From: Isoetes taiwanensis
Lineage: Eukaryota; Streptophyta; Lycopodiopsida; Isoetales; Isoetaceae
Assembly (NCBI GenBank): GCA_021234155.1
Contig: JAJEKV010000010.1
Span: 11,020,511 to 11,084,510, forward strand
Direction: 5' to 3'
Length of the DNA: 64,000 nt
A program made the translations under genes and the position numbers. This document shows, one piece after another, positions 33,956 to 46,691 of the stretch; position 1 is the stretch's first letter; each line of letters starts with the position of its first letter. Below the pieces are notes generated by a model. It saw only the letters and a program-made list of their open reading frames with translations, made no database searches and was not told the DNA's origin.

Positions 33956-36016
33956 ATGGCTCTGATCATACCGGACTTGAATGCCACGGGATACACCTAC
34001 AAGGAAATGTACAGGCAAGAAAAGCATTACGCCACGCAAGAAGAAATCGAGTCTGTTTGGGGACCGAAAGTATTAAGAAAATCCACTTATAGGTGGGTTG
34101 CATTCTAGATTCGGGGATGCCCATGATTCTCTGTTGTTTAGAATATTGTTTTGTTTCATCATGCAGGTTGAAGAATCTGAGCAAGGAGAGGTATAATGAA
34201 TATATGTGCCTTTACAAAAAAATCACAGGCAGGAAGTGTGCCTGGGGAGACATGGCCTCACAGACTATGGCTGTTGCGTATTACCTTCACACAAAAGGAA
34301 AAGAAATAAACTGGTTGAGTTTCTGGCAACAGTTAAGAGAAAAAAGAGTCTGAAGCCTCTTCGTCCCAACATAAGAGGAAGAATGCAAGCATTTGAAATA
34401 GTGAGGAAGCAGAGCAACATGCCACAGATGATGCTTCCTCTCTTGAAATGACTAGGCCACAATTCAAGCCTCCTCAAGCTGTAAGAAGAATCTCGGGGAA
34501 AATCACTGAAAAAATAGGTACTTTTCAACCCTCTTCTTCTGGAACCACCATATGATGCAATTTAATATTGGAACTGTTATTTTCCAGCAAGGTCTAGCAA
34601 GCTTGAACAATCAGGTACACCACTTACTTCTTCATTTGGGTGTGTTGTAAGTTATGTGTAGGAAATTTGTGCTGCTAGCTTCGAGTTGTAGTGGATAATT
34701 TCAGTTCACAATAGTATGTAGCTCCAATGTTACATGACAGTCATATGGTGCCAATTATATGTTAATAATGTAGTTTGTAGCATATGTAGTGTCACATATA
34801 GTACCAAACGTGGTACCTTATCTGAATAGTGAATTGGCTTCCATATGTTTCTATACTTAGTGTCATATGTGATGTTAGATATGGTGATACTTGTGAATGG
34901 TGGATTGTCTGCCATATGTGGTGCCAACTGCTACGCTAAATATTGCACCACGCTATCTGTCACATATGGGGTGGTGGATGCCTGCCGGATGTGGTGCCTT
35001 CTGTGCATTGTGGTGCCACATGTGGTGTCTAATGTGGCACCACTATGGATCCACATTTTGCACCACATGTGGTGTCTTTGACGCCATTTGTGGTGCGAAG
35101 TAATGGATTGCCATATGTGGTGCCTTGGGTGCATTGTGGTGCCATATGTGGTGTGGCATGTGGCACCAGTTTGGTGCCACATGCCACACCACATGTGGTG
35201 AATATGACGCCATTTGTGGTGTGTAAAGTGGTGCCTGTTGTGTCATGTGGTACTAACCTTGGATTACTTTCCAGTTGAATTCAACAGGACACTGGGAGAA
35301 TGGATCAACTCTACAAGATCAGAAGTGATTCAGTGTAAGGCAAGGTTGCAAATTTGTGATCAAAGCTGCGGTGCTACAAATGAAGGTTCAAAGAACTTGA
35401 GTTCCGGCCCAGAAGATGAATAAAGATTTAAAAAATGGGAAGGAATGATTAAGGATAAACCAAGTCGCGTGCATTTTATTCTGCTATATGCCAAGATACG
35501 AGGGTCGAAATGAAGGAACTATTACCGAACTTGAGCGGACAAAAATCGAGGAGCTTAATCTGGCTTTCGGCCGGGGAAGCGCAACCTAACAAAGATTGAA
35601 AGTCTTTGGAACCAAGGTTAGAGAGGTTTTGTCTTGCAAGGACCGCCTTCCTTTATTTGTCTTGGATCCACTACTTCCGCACCTTGAAAGGTGAAGATTA
35701 TGGTAGTGGTCTGTCCATTCTCGTGGCAAGATCCTCCGGTGGATGGGGAAACCACTACCAACTTTGATTGTTTGAATGCGGTCACCAATACCATCTTCCA
35801 TGTCCGCTTTCGACCTCTTGAGGTACTTCATAACAAAATTCCTGAAGTACTTAGTATAATTGTATTCTCATTGACAAATTTGCGTTCACTTTGCAGGATT
35901 TGTAATCACTGTTGCATTGAGAATTGCTGTCATGAATTTTCTACAGCATGGATACAAGCCTTAGGTGTGAGTAGGGAGGATCAAAAGCAACTTCAAGCTA
36001 CTAAGGCACTTACAGG
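33956..36016 (+). pseudogene. 5' exons of an unrecognised multi-exon gene
   Basis: The ATG at 33956 opens exon 1 (MALIIPDLNATGYTYKEMYR onward, to 34092, donor GTGGGT). Exon 2 starts at 34167 after an ATGCAG acceptor (LKNLSKERYNEYMCLYKK, GRKCAWGDMASQTMAVAYY). It runs into a Ser/Glu/Lys-rich stretch after a frameshift in an A-run (about 34340) and ends at GTACTT (about 34517). Later exon-like pieces are 34588-34613, 35270 to about 35480 and 35898-36016, each with AG/GT borders. Internal stops and frameshifts are present. I do not recognise the N-terminal domain. Splice phase suggests continuation at 46692, across an intron holding the LTR retrotransposon. Confidence 0.5.
34800..35262. repeat. 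TGTGGTG minisatellite, locus 1
   Basis: Dozens of (C)ATRTGTGGTGCC-like units with variable spacers, some as inverted pairs (GGTGCCACATG, CACCACATGTGGTG). It lies in an intron of the plus-strand gene. The same motif dominates 49260-49720, 50270-50330 and 55850-56440. Confidence 0.88.
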
Positions 36017-36109
36017 TGAGCACTTATAGGTAGCTTAGTTTACATGCTAAGGGCCTGATGTAAGGGACAGATGCCAATTAGGATTAGTGGACTTCCTAAT
36101 CTTTCACCC

Positions 36110-36232
36110 TGGCTCAGTCTCTTTCATTTGTCCTGTTTGATGTGTCTAATTTACCCCCTAGGATGAGGTCGCTCACTCATTTTAGGTGGCGAATTAGATA
36201 CATCAAGCAGGAAACTCGAAAACGGAGTAAGC
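36110..36232. repeat. Foldback (MITE-like) element 1
   Basis: An imperfect inverted repeat: TCCTGTTTGATGTGTCTAAT on the left pairs with the complement of ATTAGATACATCAAGCAGGA on the right, around a centre GATGAGGTCGCTCACTCAT. The pairing extends outward for about 25 more bases. A related foldback lies at 46490-46635. Confidence 0.75.
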
Positions 36233-36237
36233 CCGAC

Positions 36238-38136
36238 TGTTGTCTTTCACAGAATCCTTGCAAAAACTGTGATGCACAAATCTCTAAATTGTGGGATTTC
36301 CTAAAAGATGCTTGCCAAATTCTGTGTTTAGGGGGGAGAGAGCCAAAGATGTGGTGAGGGGATGTGAAAAGATGAGAAAAGAGGTGCAAATGTGAGGAAA
36401 TAAGGTGATATGTGAATGCAGGTGTATGACTGGGATGTTTTCTGTAACAAGGTAGTGAAAATGATTGAAGACAAAACTTTGGGATGCAGTCAATCTTCCT
36501 TTGAATGCAAATGAAATTTTTGAGCAAATTCTGGCAGAATAGCTATTAGTTTAGCTAAATCTAGATAATATCAGATAACTTGAATTGATTTCAACTCATT
36601 TGTTGATCAAGATTGATGGAGAATTCGTGGCAAAGTTCGCCAGAAATGGACTGGCACATAAAAAATGGGAAAACCCTAATTTTTTTGAAAAAACTCAGAA
36701 ATCGATTGAAGAAAGGGGAAACACCATGAATTGCTCAAGAAAACTTTTCTCAGATTATCTTAGGAACATAATACACTGTCAGGTAATCCATTTGATCACT
36801 CTGAAATAGAATTTGTATCAGAACTTCAAAAATCTTGGCTTTCAAGAACAAGGGCGGGTTTCTAATAAAAAATCTCCTCTCTTGGCGTGGAATACGGCTC
36901 GGATCATCTTTATAGACCTGTGTCAGGGTAGTTAGAGCTTCAATTTGTCTGCATATGGCCACGAACTCTTTTTTCCCAAAAATAGGCAATGTTCTGTTCT
37001 TGGCATGATCTCCATTAATTCGGCATCCTCTTCATGATTCGATTGGTTCCAGAAGTCGGTTATGATCAGGCGAACTGCTCTGCATCACTCAAAGTGCGCG
37101 GGAAGCCGAGAATCATAGAACCCTAATGGTTTTTTGCAGTATTTTCTTCAGTGGATATATCCCACAGGCCTAAATCGAAAAGTCAGCCCTGTGGATATAT
37201 AGCCCGATCCACGCAAACTCTTAAATTGACGTGTCTTGCCCACGTGGGATTCGGTACCTCCACCGCCCCACACGCCCGGGTGAGCCACGTGGGGGGGGTA
37301 ATTGGCTGAAAAGGGATCTAGGTCAGGGGGGGTGGTAGAATAGGAAAATTTTTTTTACATTTTCTCAAAGGGCACGATTCCCAAGAATTGGAATTCAAGG
37401 GTCTATATAAGGTCTTTTTTGGAAATTTTTTGTGCCAGGTGGCATATTTTCATTGGGGTAACATGGTGAGGTGGTCAAATTTTGGAAAATGGCACTTTGA
37501 TTTTTTGGCTAAAAAAGGTGAATCAATGGTGACTGGACATGATGAAATGATGACTTGGCATAATGAAGGATGATGTGGCAAGGTCAAACATGGCTTTTGC
37601 CTAAGTGGATTTTCGAAATTTTAAATGCCCCTTGATATTTTTGATGAGGTGGCATGATTTTGACCCAAGTGGCAAAGATATAACCAAAGTTGGATGACAA
37701 AGCATTTTTGTGAGCAAGGTGGCCATCCTAGGTGGCATTTTGACTCTTGATGACGTGGCAAGGGTATTTTTTGGAAAGTGTGCCTTTTGACTTTCTATTT
37801 TGACTTTCACTTGACTTTTTGACATCTTTGGCACTTTTGGATGATGACTAGGATGCCACTTGGCAAAGGTATAGATTTTTTGGCATTTTGGGATTTTTAG
37901 GCATCTTTAGAAGCATATTTGGCTAGCGATAGGGGAAATTCAAGGAGAAATGGGAGATAGGCTCAAAAAATTTGGGAAAAATCAAGGATGGCTAGTTTTG
38001 GCTAAAGGATTTGGCGGGTACTCTCACGGCCTAGATTCTCTTTCAGCCTGATACCTTTCCTTAATAGCTCCTCCAATACTTAGAATTTTCTTCATATCTT
38101 CATTTCTTCTTCATGTTGCCACTTCAAGGGGCAACA
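36238..38136 (-). repeat. 3' LTR (by element polarity)
   Basis: 1,899 bp. The half near the element's interior (about 37210-38136) is nearly identical to the other LTR, while 36238-37200 differs at many small sites. Short open frames inside are not genes. Confidence 0.93.
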
Positions 38137-39194
38137 TCTTTGCCCAAAGAAAAATGGCTGGTCCCCGACCTTGAAACTGTTAAAAACTTCTCGACATCCG
38201 GATCCGAATTATCCTTCTCAAATATCGAGCTTCTTAGAATGCGACATAAAAGCATCCAAAAGTGCAAATATATGAGAGTGAATGCCAAATCAATGCATCT
38301 CCTGTTCCTGAGATAATATAAGGTTTTCTTGAGGGTCTTCATGAATGGAAAATGGTGCCGAATAGGAAACCGGATAGAACTATGTGTACTTCACATTTTT
38401 GGTGATGAATTTCGCAACTTTGAACACAAAGACAACTTTTGAACATTTATAACCCAGAGGGTCTTCTACCATGTTCTTTTGACTTCCCATAAGTGTTGAA
38501 ACTTGGGGGACGTCAAAAATTCCTTTCATGATCTTGTGAACAAAACTTGATGCTTTTGGGGTTTCAAACTACCCATTCTTGTAGGAGTCTTGAAGAAATG
38601 ACTTGGTAGATGGAGCTAGAATGTTATGGAAGGGTGCGACACATTCTAAAAGATGTAATGTCCTCAGATTTGCCCAAAAGAAAAATAGTGGTGGTATAAA
38701 GTCGGGCTAATGGGTAAAGGATGATCCCGCAAATGACATGAAATAGAGAGTTAGGAGACTGCTTTTTATGATGCACGGGATGAATAGCAGCCTGTAGGTG
38801 ATGAATAAAAGTGGGAGCAAGGCTTATATGAATGGGAGGCCAATAAATGAAAAAATGAATGGTATGGAAGACTAGGATGGTCCCAAAAATGACATGATGA
38901 CTCGATTAGTACTTCAATCCGGCATTCATCACAAGATGTTCAAAGAAAACGTTCATGATGATTTTGAGTTCCCTGCATATGAGCACAACTTTAGGAAGCA
39001 ATGGTTTTTCTGGCTGGCTTTAAACAGAACAACTAATGAACCTGCAAATGACAATGTTAAAGATCAAAACGCATATTTTTTCTTTTCAGCTTTTCTTCTT
39101 TTTATTGTTTTCTCCCCATAGTGTTAGCAAATTATATCTAGAACAATTTCAACTACTTCAACCTTTTTTAGACTACCTACAACTATAAGCTAGT

Positions 39195-42100
39195 TTAGAT
39201 CCAATAAGCTTTCAAGTGTTGTGCATTGAGAGGATTTGGCAAAATTCTCTCAGACTCTAACTCCTGTAAGTAATATGAGTTGACTCCAGCATGTGAAGAA
39301 ATGACAAATGGACCTTCCCAATTTGCAGAAAACTTACCTAGAGTGGGATCTTTGTTTCTAGCTAACTTAAGCACCAAATCACCAACCTGATAGTTGACTT
39401 CTACTGCTTGTTTGTCAAATTTCTTCTTGATTTTCATCTTGTGTTCCGTTATCACCTGTAGAGTCTTATCTCTGAGTTCCTCAAGGGCTAGCATCTGCTG
39501 AGCCCCTGCACACCGGATAGCATCCTCTTCACTTTTGACTTGTATTTGCATCGTCCTTGGCGAAAGTACCTGCAACTCAAAGGGTAGAATGACACTAGTA
39601 CCATACACAATAGAGGCAGGAGTGTTTTTTATAGCCACTTTATAAGTGGTTCTGTAGGACCAAAGGGCATAGATCAACTTTGTATGCCAGCTTCTTGGAA
39701 ACCTATCTACTGTCTTCTTCATAATGGATATCAGAGTTTTATTGGTGGATTACTCGCCCCATTTCCACGAGGGTAGTAAGCGAGAACTTTTTTGTATGTC
39801 TTATCTCAAGCAATTGGGTAAGCTTGTCTATTACTTCATTCATAAAAGGCGTTCCTCTGTCGAAAACAATCTTCAATGGTACTCCAAACCTAGCACATAT
39901 ATTAGACAAGTAGGAAACTTGCTGCGTGGTATCTCTGCATTGGCACTTGTCAATGGAGTTGCTTCAACCCATTTAGTGAAGAAGTCTGTAGCAACTAGGA
40001 TGTATTCATGTCCGCGAGGGAAGATGGGTGTATAGGACCAACATAATCTAATCCCCAAACAAGAAATGGGCGGGGGCCACAATAGGTGAAAGGGAGGTAC
40101 CTTCAGGCGTTTGTTTGGCATGCTTTTGACAAATCGAACAACTCTGCCGCGTACCTTTTGACATCATGGTGAAGTGTAGGCCAATAGTATCCAGAACTTA
40201 GAATTTTCTTGGTGTGGCATCCATAGAATAGTGTCCACCACAAAGAGGTCATGAGCATGTCTTAGAGCTTGTACTGTTCTTCTTCACCAAGCACCTCAAC
40301 AAAATGCAGGAAGGCATCTTCCTACATAAAATGTCCTCAACCAGCACATATGTTAGACATCTTTTCCTAAACTTAACTTTCTCGGATGGTGAAAATGTGG
40401 CAGGGACCTCTTGATGTTTTAGATAATTGACAATGGGTTGCATCCAAGACCTGGCTTCTCCAACTAAATGACATACCTCTTCTTACGCTTTGATCCTCTT
40501 GAGAGGTCAAATCATATTTGTAGAAGGCATAGGGTATGAAACTACTCGGATCCTTTTACTGTCTTGACAAGGTGGACTTCAATGGCAAAGTCTTGAAGCA
40601 TGGCAGCCCACTTATAGAACTTGGTCTTCAGGGCTTGTTTACCATACAACATTGGAAGAGGATTGACCTTCATATAGACTTGAATCTTTGGAGCTTGCAT
40701 CAGAAGATGGGGGAATTTAGTGGTCAAAAATATTAGGGCAGCATGCAGACTTCTCTAGGGGGACCGGGTAATTCACCTCTGTGTTCCACCAACGCTTTCT
40801 CTGCATAGTTTAGTACCCTTTTGTTCTGAAATAAGGCTAATCCTACAGCAAATGATGTAACTGTTATATAAACTTGGAAATCTTCATTTGGTTTAGGGGC
40901 AAGAAGGGTTACCTTCTTGTTGAGCTCTTCTTTGATCAATTCAAATGCCCTTTGGCAATCTTCATTCCACTCAACTGGAACCTTTTGACTTGTATTTTTG
41001 GATACATACCCTACTTTGGTGAGCTTGGTGATAGGTCTCAAAATGTGAGAGAAGTTGGGGATGTAGATCCTCAAGCCTTGAAGTGTACCAACAAAACCTT
41101 TGATCTGCTTCAATGTTTTAGGTACTGGGAGGTCGAGAACTATTGTCAGCTTGTCTGCAGCAATCTGAACTCCTTCTTCTGATATCTGATGGCCTAACAG
41201 CACACCTTTGTCAGTCAAAAACAAACACTTCTTTGGATTTAAGTTCACACCACTGGATCTGCACAAAGAAAACATATTAGAGATTGTTTTGAGATGATCT
41301 CCCAAAGAGGTGGCGGGGTCAAATCATCCGAGAAAAGCCCCGAAATTTTGGGGAGATAATGACTAAAAATATTGTTCATTGCCCTCCGAAAAGTTGCGGG
41401 GGCATTTTTCAAGCCAAATGGCATTCTTAGCATCATATAAGTTCCCCAAGGTGTAATGAAGGTGGTTTTGGCTGTGATAAAGGATCAACTTCTATTTGGT
41501 TGAAACCAGAGAAGCCATCCATAAGAGAATAGACTTCTTTTCCACTCATGGTATGCAAAACTTCTTCTAGAAACGGTAGGGGGTAGCAGTCTTTGATTGT
41601 AACCTTATTGATATCTCTATAATCAATACAAATTCTAAGTTGGCCACTCCTCTTCTTGACTGGCACAATGCAAGACAACCACTCAGGTTCCAATGTCTCA
41701 CATATCGACTTAGAATTCTCCATAGTTTTTAATTCTTCATAGATAAGTGGCAAAGGCGTAATTTATCCTCCTTAATTTCTGCTGAACAGGATCAGAGCCC
41801 TCTTTTACTTTTATTTCAAATTTTGCTTTAGAGGGAGGAATTCCTTTTAGTTCAGAGTAATCCCAAGCAAAGACATCTGAGAATTCTTGACACAGCATAG
41901 GAAATGAGTTGAAGCAAGGCTCGGGAGCTTTTGGACCAACTTTTCGTGGTTCCGGTTTGGCCATTCTTTTGGATACAAATGACTTGCTCTCTCTGCTTGC
42001 TTCCTCTATCCCTATAGTTAGAATTGGGCAAGTCCAGGAGAGGTTCAGTTCTTCTTCCTGAAAGGCTCCTTCAGCTAAAAAATCCAATATGGTACCTTTA

Positions 42101-43136
42101 GCTAGCCTGTCTACTTCACTATTCAAATGCCTAGGGATATGCTCTATAGTCCAGGCCTCAAATTTGTCTAACAGTCCCAAAACCTCTTCTTTAAGTTGTA
42201 CTAACCTTGAATGCTTGGTTTGGTATACCTCTTGGACTTGATTGCACACGAGCTGAGAGTCCCCCTTTATATTCAGCTTCTTGATTCCCATCATGTAAGC
42301 TTCTTGGAGACCTGCAATTAAAGCTTGATACTCTGCCTCATTAGAGGTTATATTCTTGTGAATTCTTGCTGTTTTAGCCACTGTCAAAGCCTCTGGGCTT
42401 TTAATGATGGCAGCAAAGCAAAGCTAAACTCAACTTCCCTGCTACAACTGCCATCAAAGAACAATGTATGAGTATGCTCATCAAGTTTTTGCTCTTCTTC
42501 TTCCAAAAGTGGATCTACATAGATGTTGTACACACCTACATCTTTATAAATTAGTGCATCATCAATTGAAAAGGCAAATTCTTCTTGGAGTTTACCTTCC
42601 TGGTTGTAGAGTGTGACTTCTTGCTTACCATCTGTTATTGTGCATTTACCTCCTCCCCAATCTGGCTTTGCAGAAACCACCCTGAGCCATTTCCTGCCCA
42701 AAAGAAGGTCATAGCTGCCAATCGAGAAGGAAATCAGACTACAACAAAGTCCGTGGTCATCTTGATGCCCCCTACATCCGCAATCAAGACATCATTAACG
42801 ACTCCTTTTGGTTGTACACTCTCATTAGCAAAAAGATTTTAGAATAATTGGGGCTCTGTAGTGATTTTTAACTCTAAAGAGTCCATAATATGTAAAGGCA
42901 TGATATTTATACGAGCCTCCATCCAAGATGACTTTAGAGAGTGTTTTACCTTCGACTTGAGCTTCACATGAGAATATACCAGGGTCTTTCCCAACTCTAG
43001 AAATGTTGTGGACAATAGGTTCTGAATTCTCCTCTATAAGTGTTTTGACACGCTCTCTATAGGAAGGTGCTATTCTTAACAAGGTCAAAACATCTAGGGT
43101 GACTCTAGCGGACTTCAACACCCAGGTCAACTTCAC
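39195..43136 (-). pseudogene. Degenerate gypsy pol: protease, RNase H-like, RT, RNase H, integrase
   Basis: In minus-strand order: protease fragment with VILDGGS (43136-42825); LFFDGSCSRE (about 42450), then SNEAEYQALIAGLQEA and HIPRHLNSEVDRLAKG (42387-42080), an RNase H1-type domain placed before RT; FSDVFAWDYSELKGIPP leading into RT with LRICIDYRDINKV, YSLMDGFSGFNQIEV and MPFGLKNAPATFRRAM, where the usual YVDD is FSDD (41753-41245); the native gypsy RNase H, broken (41305-40542); integrase zinc-binding region (40443-40249), ATDFFTKWVEATP (about 39990) and C-terminal part (39722-39195, ending NAQHLKAYWI). At least six frame breaks or stops separate these parts. Confidence 0.88.
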
Positions 43137-43162
43137 CTAACACAAAGAGGCCCGGGCTGTCA

Positions 43163-44330
43163 TTAGAGGTGAAACCGCTCAGAACCACGTATGGCGGGAG
43201 GAGCTATGCTACTTCTAGGCATGTTGGCTTGCTGAGGTCTGGATCTTAGGCTATAGGGAGTACCAGCAGCCAAGACCTCTTCTTCTCTTCGAAGTTCATC
43301 ACCCCCTTCTACTGTAATCGTCGAGAAACAAATGAGAGAAGAGGATGCATCTACAGTCTTACCTTTATCTTTCAACATATACTCTTTGATCCTGCACCTG
43401 TCTTCATAATGGCCTGTTTCTTTACAATATGAACACACAGGGCACTCCTTACCAGTGTGGCCCTTTCTATCACATCTAGGGCAAGGCTTGGACCAGCAAC
43501 TACTTTCTGAATGGCCTGATTTCTTACAGTAGGTACAATGTTTTCTACTTTGTGTAGAATCTGAAGACTTGAAATCGGATGCCTCATCTCTGGGTGCTGG
43601 AGCCTTCTTGAGCTCAGAGAGTTGCTTGGTAACCTCCATAAGTGTCTCTGCAGTCCTGGCATGTTCAGTTGCAATTTTAAGGTTAGTAGCTTGCAACTTA
43701 GAAATCTCTTCTCTCATATCTTCTTCAAAAGAATTTTTCTTCTTCACTGTACACACACGTTCATAGTTACTCTCTAAATCATTGAAATAATCAAGATCAA
43801 CGTGCTCAAAAGTAGAAAATGCAGCCCTTAGCCTGCTGATCTCAATTGCTTTGGAAAATACCCTTGGTAATGTCTCAAAACGTTGTTGTTGATGTATTTT
43901 CATTAACTTCTTGTAAAACAGGAGGTCCGAACTTCAAACCATGCAAGAAAGCGTTGATCAAATGCAAATGAGGATTATCTACACCCTTTGACTCACACTT
44001 TATCACATGCTCTCCAAATCTATCAACATAAGCTTCTATGCTTTCATCACTTCTAATAGAAAGAGAATGCGATTCTTTGAAGCAAAGTTTCAGAGTCACA
44101 GATTCGCCAAACCTATCAATGAATCTGCTCCTCATCTCTTCAAATGTGTGAACACCATAAATCTTTCTTTGAGTGTTAAACCATTTAGTAGCAAGATCAT
44201 CGATAAAAAAAGCTTGAACAATTCCAACTTAGTCATACCTCTGGGAGCATGATTCCTAAAATAATCATCAAATGAGTTTAGAAATACCTCCGGGGTTTCT
44301 TTTCTGTCATAAAGAGGTCAGTGAAGGAGG
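43163..44330 (-). pseudogene. gag of the LTR retrotransposon, three zinc knuckles
   Basis: The capsid-like part (44330-43875, stops in the first section) has FNTQRKIYGVHTFEEM and RSRFIDRF, matching the retrotransposon gag domain. A frame break near 43890 leads to 43903-43163, with a coiled-coil-like stretch (EEISKLQATNLKIATEHAR). Three CCHC knuckles follow in tandem: CTYCKKSGHSESSC, CPRCDRKGHTGKEC, CSYCKETGHYEDRC, each C-x2-C-x4-H-x4-C. Gag would package the element RNA. Broken by stops and one frameshift. Confidence 0.85.
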
Positions 44331-44554
44331 CGTCTCCAACCCGAAGATAGGGTCCGCATAGTTGCCTAGAGGTGCTTCTTTCTGCTGGCGCCGCTGCTTC
44401 TGCCGCCAACCCAGTGCTCTCGAGGCATATCTTCAAAGATGGCTAGGCTCTCCATCACCATCCATATCTGTACCCGTCTTCCTTGGGTGCCTCACCATGA
44501 GGGCTCTCAAGTTTTTTGCAAGAGTTTTTAGAGAATCCCTAGGACCTCCAAAGA

Positions 44555-46452
44555 TGTTGTCTTTCACGAATCCTTGCAAAACCGTGATGCACAAATCTCT
44601 AAATTGTGGGATTTCCTAAAAGATGCTTGCCAAATTCTCGTTTAGGGGAGAGAGCCAAAGATGTGGTGAGGGGATGTGAAAAGATGAGAAAAGAGGTGCA
44701 AATGTGAGGAAATAAGGTGATATGTGAATGCAGGTGTATGACTGGGATGTTTTCTGTAACAAGGTAGTGAAAATGAGTGAAGACAAAACTTTGGGATGCA
44801 GTCAAACTTCCTTTGAATGCAAATGAAATTTTTGAGCAAATTCTGGCAGAATAGCTATTAGTTTAGCTAAATCTAGATAATATCAGATAACTTGAATTGA
44901 TTTCAACTCATTTGTTGATCAAGATTGATGGGGAATTAAATGGCAAAGTTCGCCGAAAATGGACCGCACATAAAAAATGGGAAAACCCTAATTTTTTTGA
45001 AAAACTTCGAAAATCGATTGAAGAAAGGGGAAACACCATGAATTGCTCAAGAAAACTTTTCTCAGATTATCTTAGGAACATAATACACTGTCAGGTAATC
45101 CATTTGATCACTCTGAAATAGAATTTGTATCAGAACTTCAAAAATCTTGGCTTTCAAGAACAAGGGCGGGTTTCTAATCAAAAATCTCCTCTCTTGGCGT
45201 GGAATACGGCTCGGATCATCTTTATAGACCTGTGTCGTGGTAGTTAGAGCTTCAATTTGTGCGCATATGGCCACGAACTCTTTTTTCCCAAAATAGGCAA
45301 TGTTCTCGTTCTTGGCATGATCTCCATTAATTCGGCATCCTCTTCATGATTCGATTGGTTCCAGAAGTCGGTTATGATCAGGCGAACTGCTCTGCATCAC
45401 TCAAAGTGCGCTTGGAAGGCGAGAATCATAGAACCCTAATGGTTTTTGCAAGATTTTCTTCAAGGATATATCCCACGTGGCCTAAATCGAAAAAGTCAGC
45501 CCCAGGGATATATAGCCCGATCCACGCAAACTCTTAAATTGACGTGTCTTGCCCACGTGGGATTCGGTACCTCCACCGCCCCACACGCCCGGGTGAGCCA
45601 CGTGGAGGGGGGTAATTGGCTGAAAAGGGATCTAGGTCAGGGGGGGTGGTAGAATAGGAAAAATTTTTTTACATTTTCTCAAGGGGCACGATTCCCAAGA
45701 ATTGGAATTCAAGGGTCTATATAAGGTCTTTTTTGGAAATTTTTTGTGCCAGGTGGCATATTTTCATTGGGGTAACATGGTGAGGTGGTCAAATTTTGGA
45801 AAATGGCACTTTGATTTTTTGGCTAAAAAAGGTGAATCAATGGTGACTGGACATGATGAAATGATGACTTGGCATAATGAAGGATGATGTGGCAAGGTCA
45901 AACATGGCTTTTGCCTAAGTGGATTTTCGAAATTTTAAATGCCCCTTGATATTTTTGATGAGGTGGCATGATTTTGACCCAAGTGGCAAAGATATAACCA
46001 AAGTTGGATGACAAAGCATTTTTGTGAGCAAGGTGGCCATCCTAGGTGGCATTTTGACTCTTGATGACGTGGCAAGGGTATTTTTTGGAAAGTGTGCCTT
46101 TTGACTTTCTATTTTGACTTTCACTTGACTTTTTGACATCTTTGGCACTTTTGGATGATGACTAGGATGCCACTTGGCAAAGGTATAGATTTTTTGGCAT
46201 TTTGGGATTTTTAGGCATCTTTAGAAGCATATTTGGCTAGCGATAGGGGAAATTCAAGGAGAAATGGGAGATAGGCTCAAAAAATTTGGGAAAAATCAAG
46301 GATGGCTAGTTTTGGCTAAAGGATTTGGCAGGGGTACTCACCTGGCCTAGATTCTCTTTCAGCCTGATACCTTTCCTTAATAGCTCCTCCAATACTTAGA
46401 ATTTTCTTCATATCTTCATTTCTTCTTCATGTTGCCACTTCAAGGGGCAACA
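44555..46452 (-). repeat. 5' LTR (by element polarity)
   Basis: 1,898 bp, TGTTG...CAACA on the plus strand, followed by the target duplicate CCGAC. It should hold the promoter of the element; I cannot place a TATA box or start site with confidence. Confidence 0.93.
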
Positions 46453-46489
46453 CCGACATAAAACAAGATAGCAATCTTTCATCCTAACT

Positions 46490-46635
46490 TAGTCTCTTCC
46501 ATCCTGGCTGGCTTAGTCTCTTTTGCTTGTCCTGTTTATTGTATGTAAAGTGCCCTCTGGGATGAGATCGCTCGCTCATTTTAGGGGACACTTTAGATAT
46601 ATATAAACAGGAACATCGTAAAGAGAGTAAAAAAG
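46490..46635. repeat. Foldback (MITE-like) element 2
   Basis: An inverted repeat with GTCCTGTTTATTGTATGTAA on the left and the complement of its partner on the right (TATATATAAACAGGAAC), centre GATGAGATCGCTCGCTCAT. Same skeleton as foldback 1, but clearly diverged. Confidence 0.75.
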
Positions 46636-46691
46636 TCTGGAGCTTAGTTAAAAAAACCAAAGCATAGTTACAATCAATTGTGATTCAATTC

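Larger units (their letters stand above)
36238..46452 (-). mobile_element. Complete Ty3/gypsy LTR retrotransposon, minus strand
   Basis: It has 1.9 kb LTRs (36238-38136 and 44555-46452) that start TGTTG and end CAACA, and a 5 bp target duplication CCGAC (36233-36237 and 46453-46457). The 6.4 kb interior carries gag, protease, a ribonuclease H-like segment, reverse transcriptase, a second ribonuclease H and integrase, all on the minus strand and all damaged. The order with integrase last is Ty3/gypsy; the extra RNase H suggests the Tat/Ogre branch. On the minus strand the first interior bases after the 5' LTR include TGGAGGTCC, a candidate primer-binding site. The element sits in an intron of the plus-strand gene. 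Confidence 0.93.

Noticed and set aside
34800-35262. CRISPR-like array
   Set aside because: Units are short, spacers vary in an irregular way and contain the same motif; the context is a plant intron. It is a minisatellite.
37388-37834. Small ORFs repeated at 37388/45702 and 37601/45915
   Set aside because: They repeat only because they lie in the two LTRs; no coding signature.
36238-46452. An endogenous virus with an envelope gene
   Set aside because: No env-like frame follows integrase; gag/pol with integrase last is an ordinary plant Ty3/gypsy retrotransposon.
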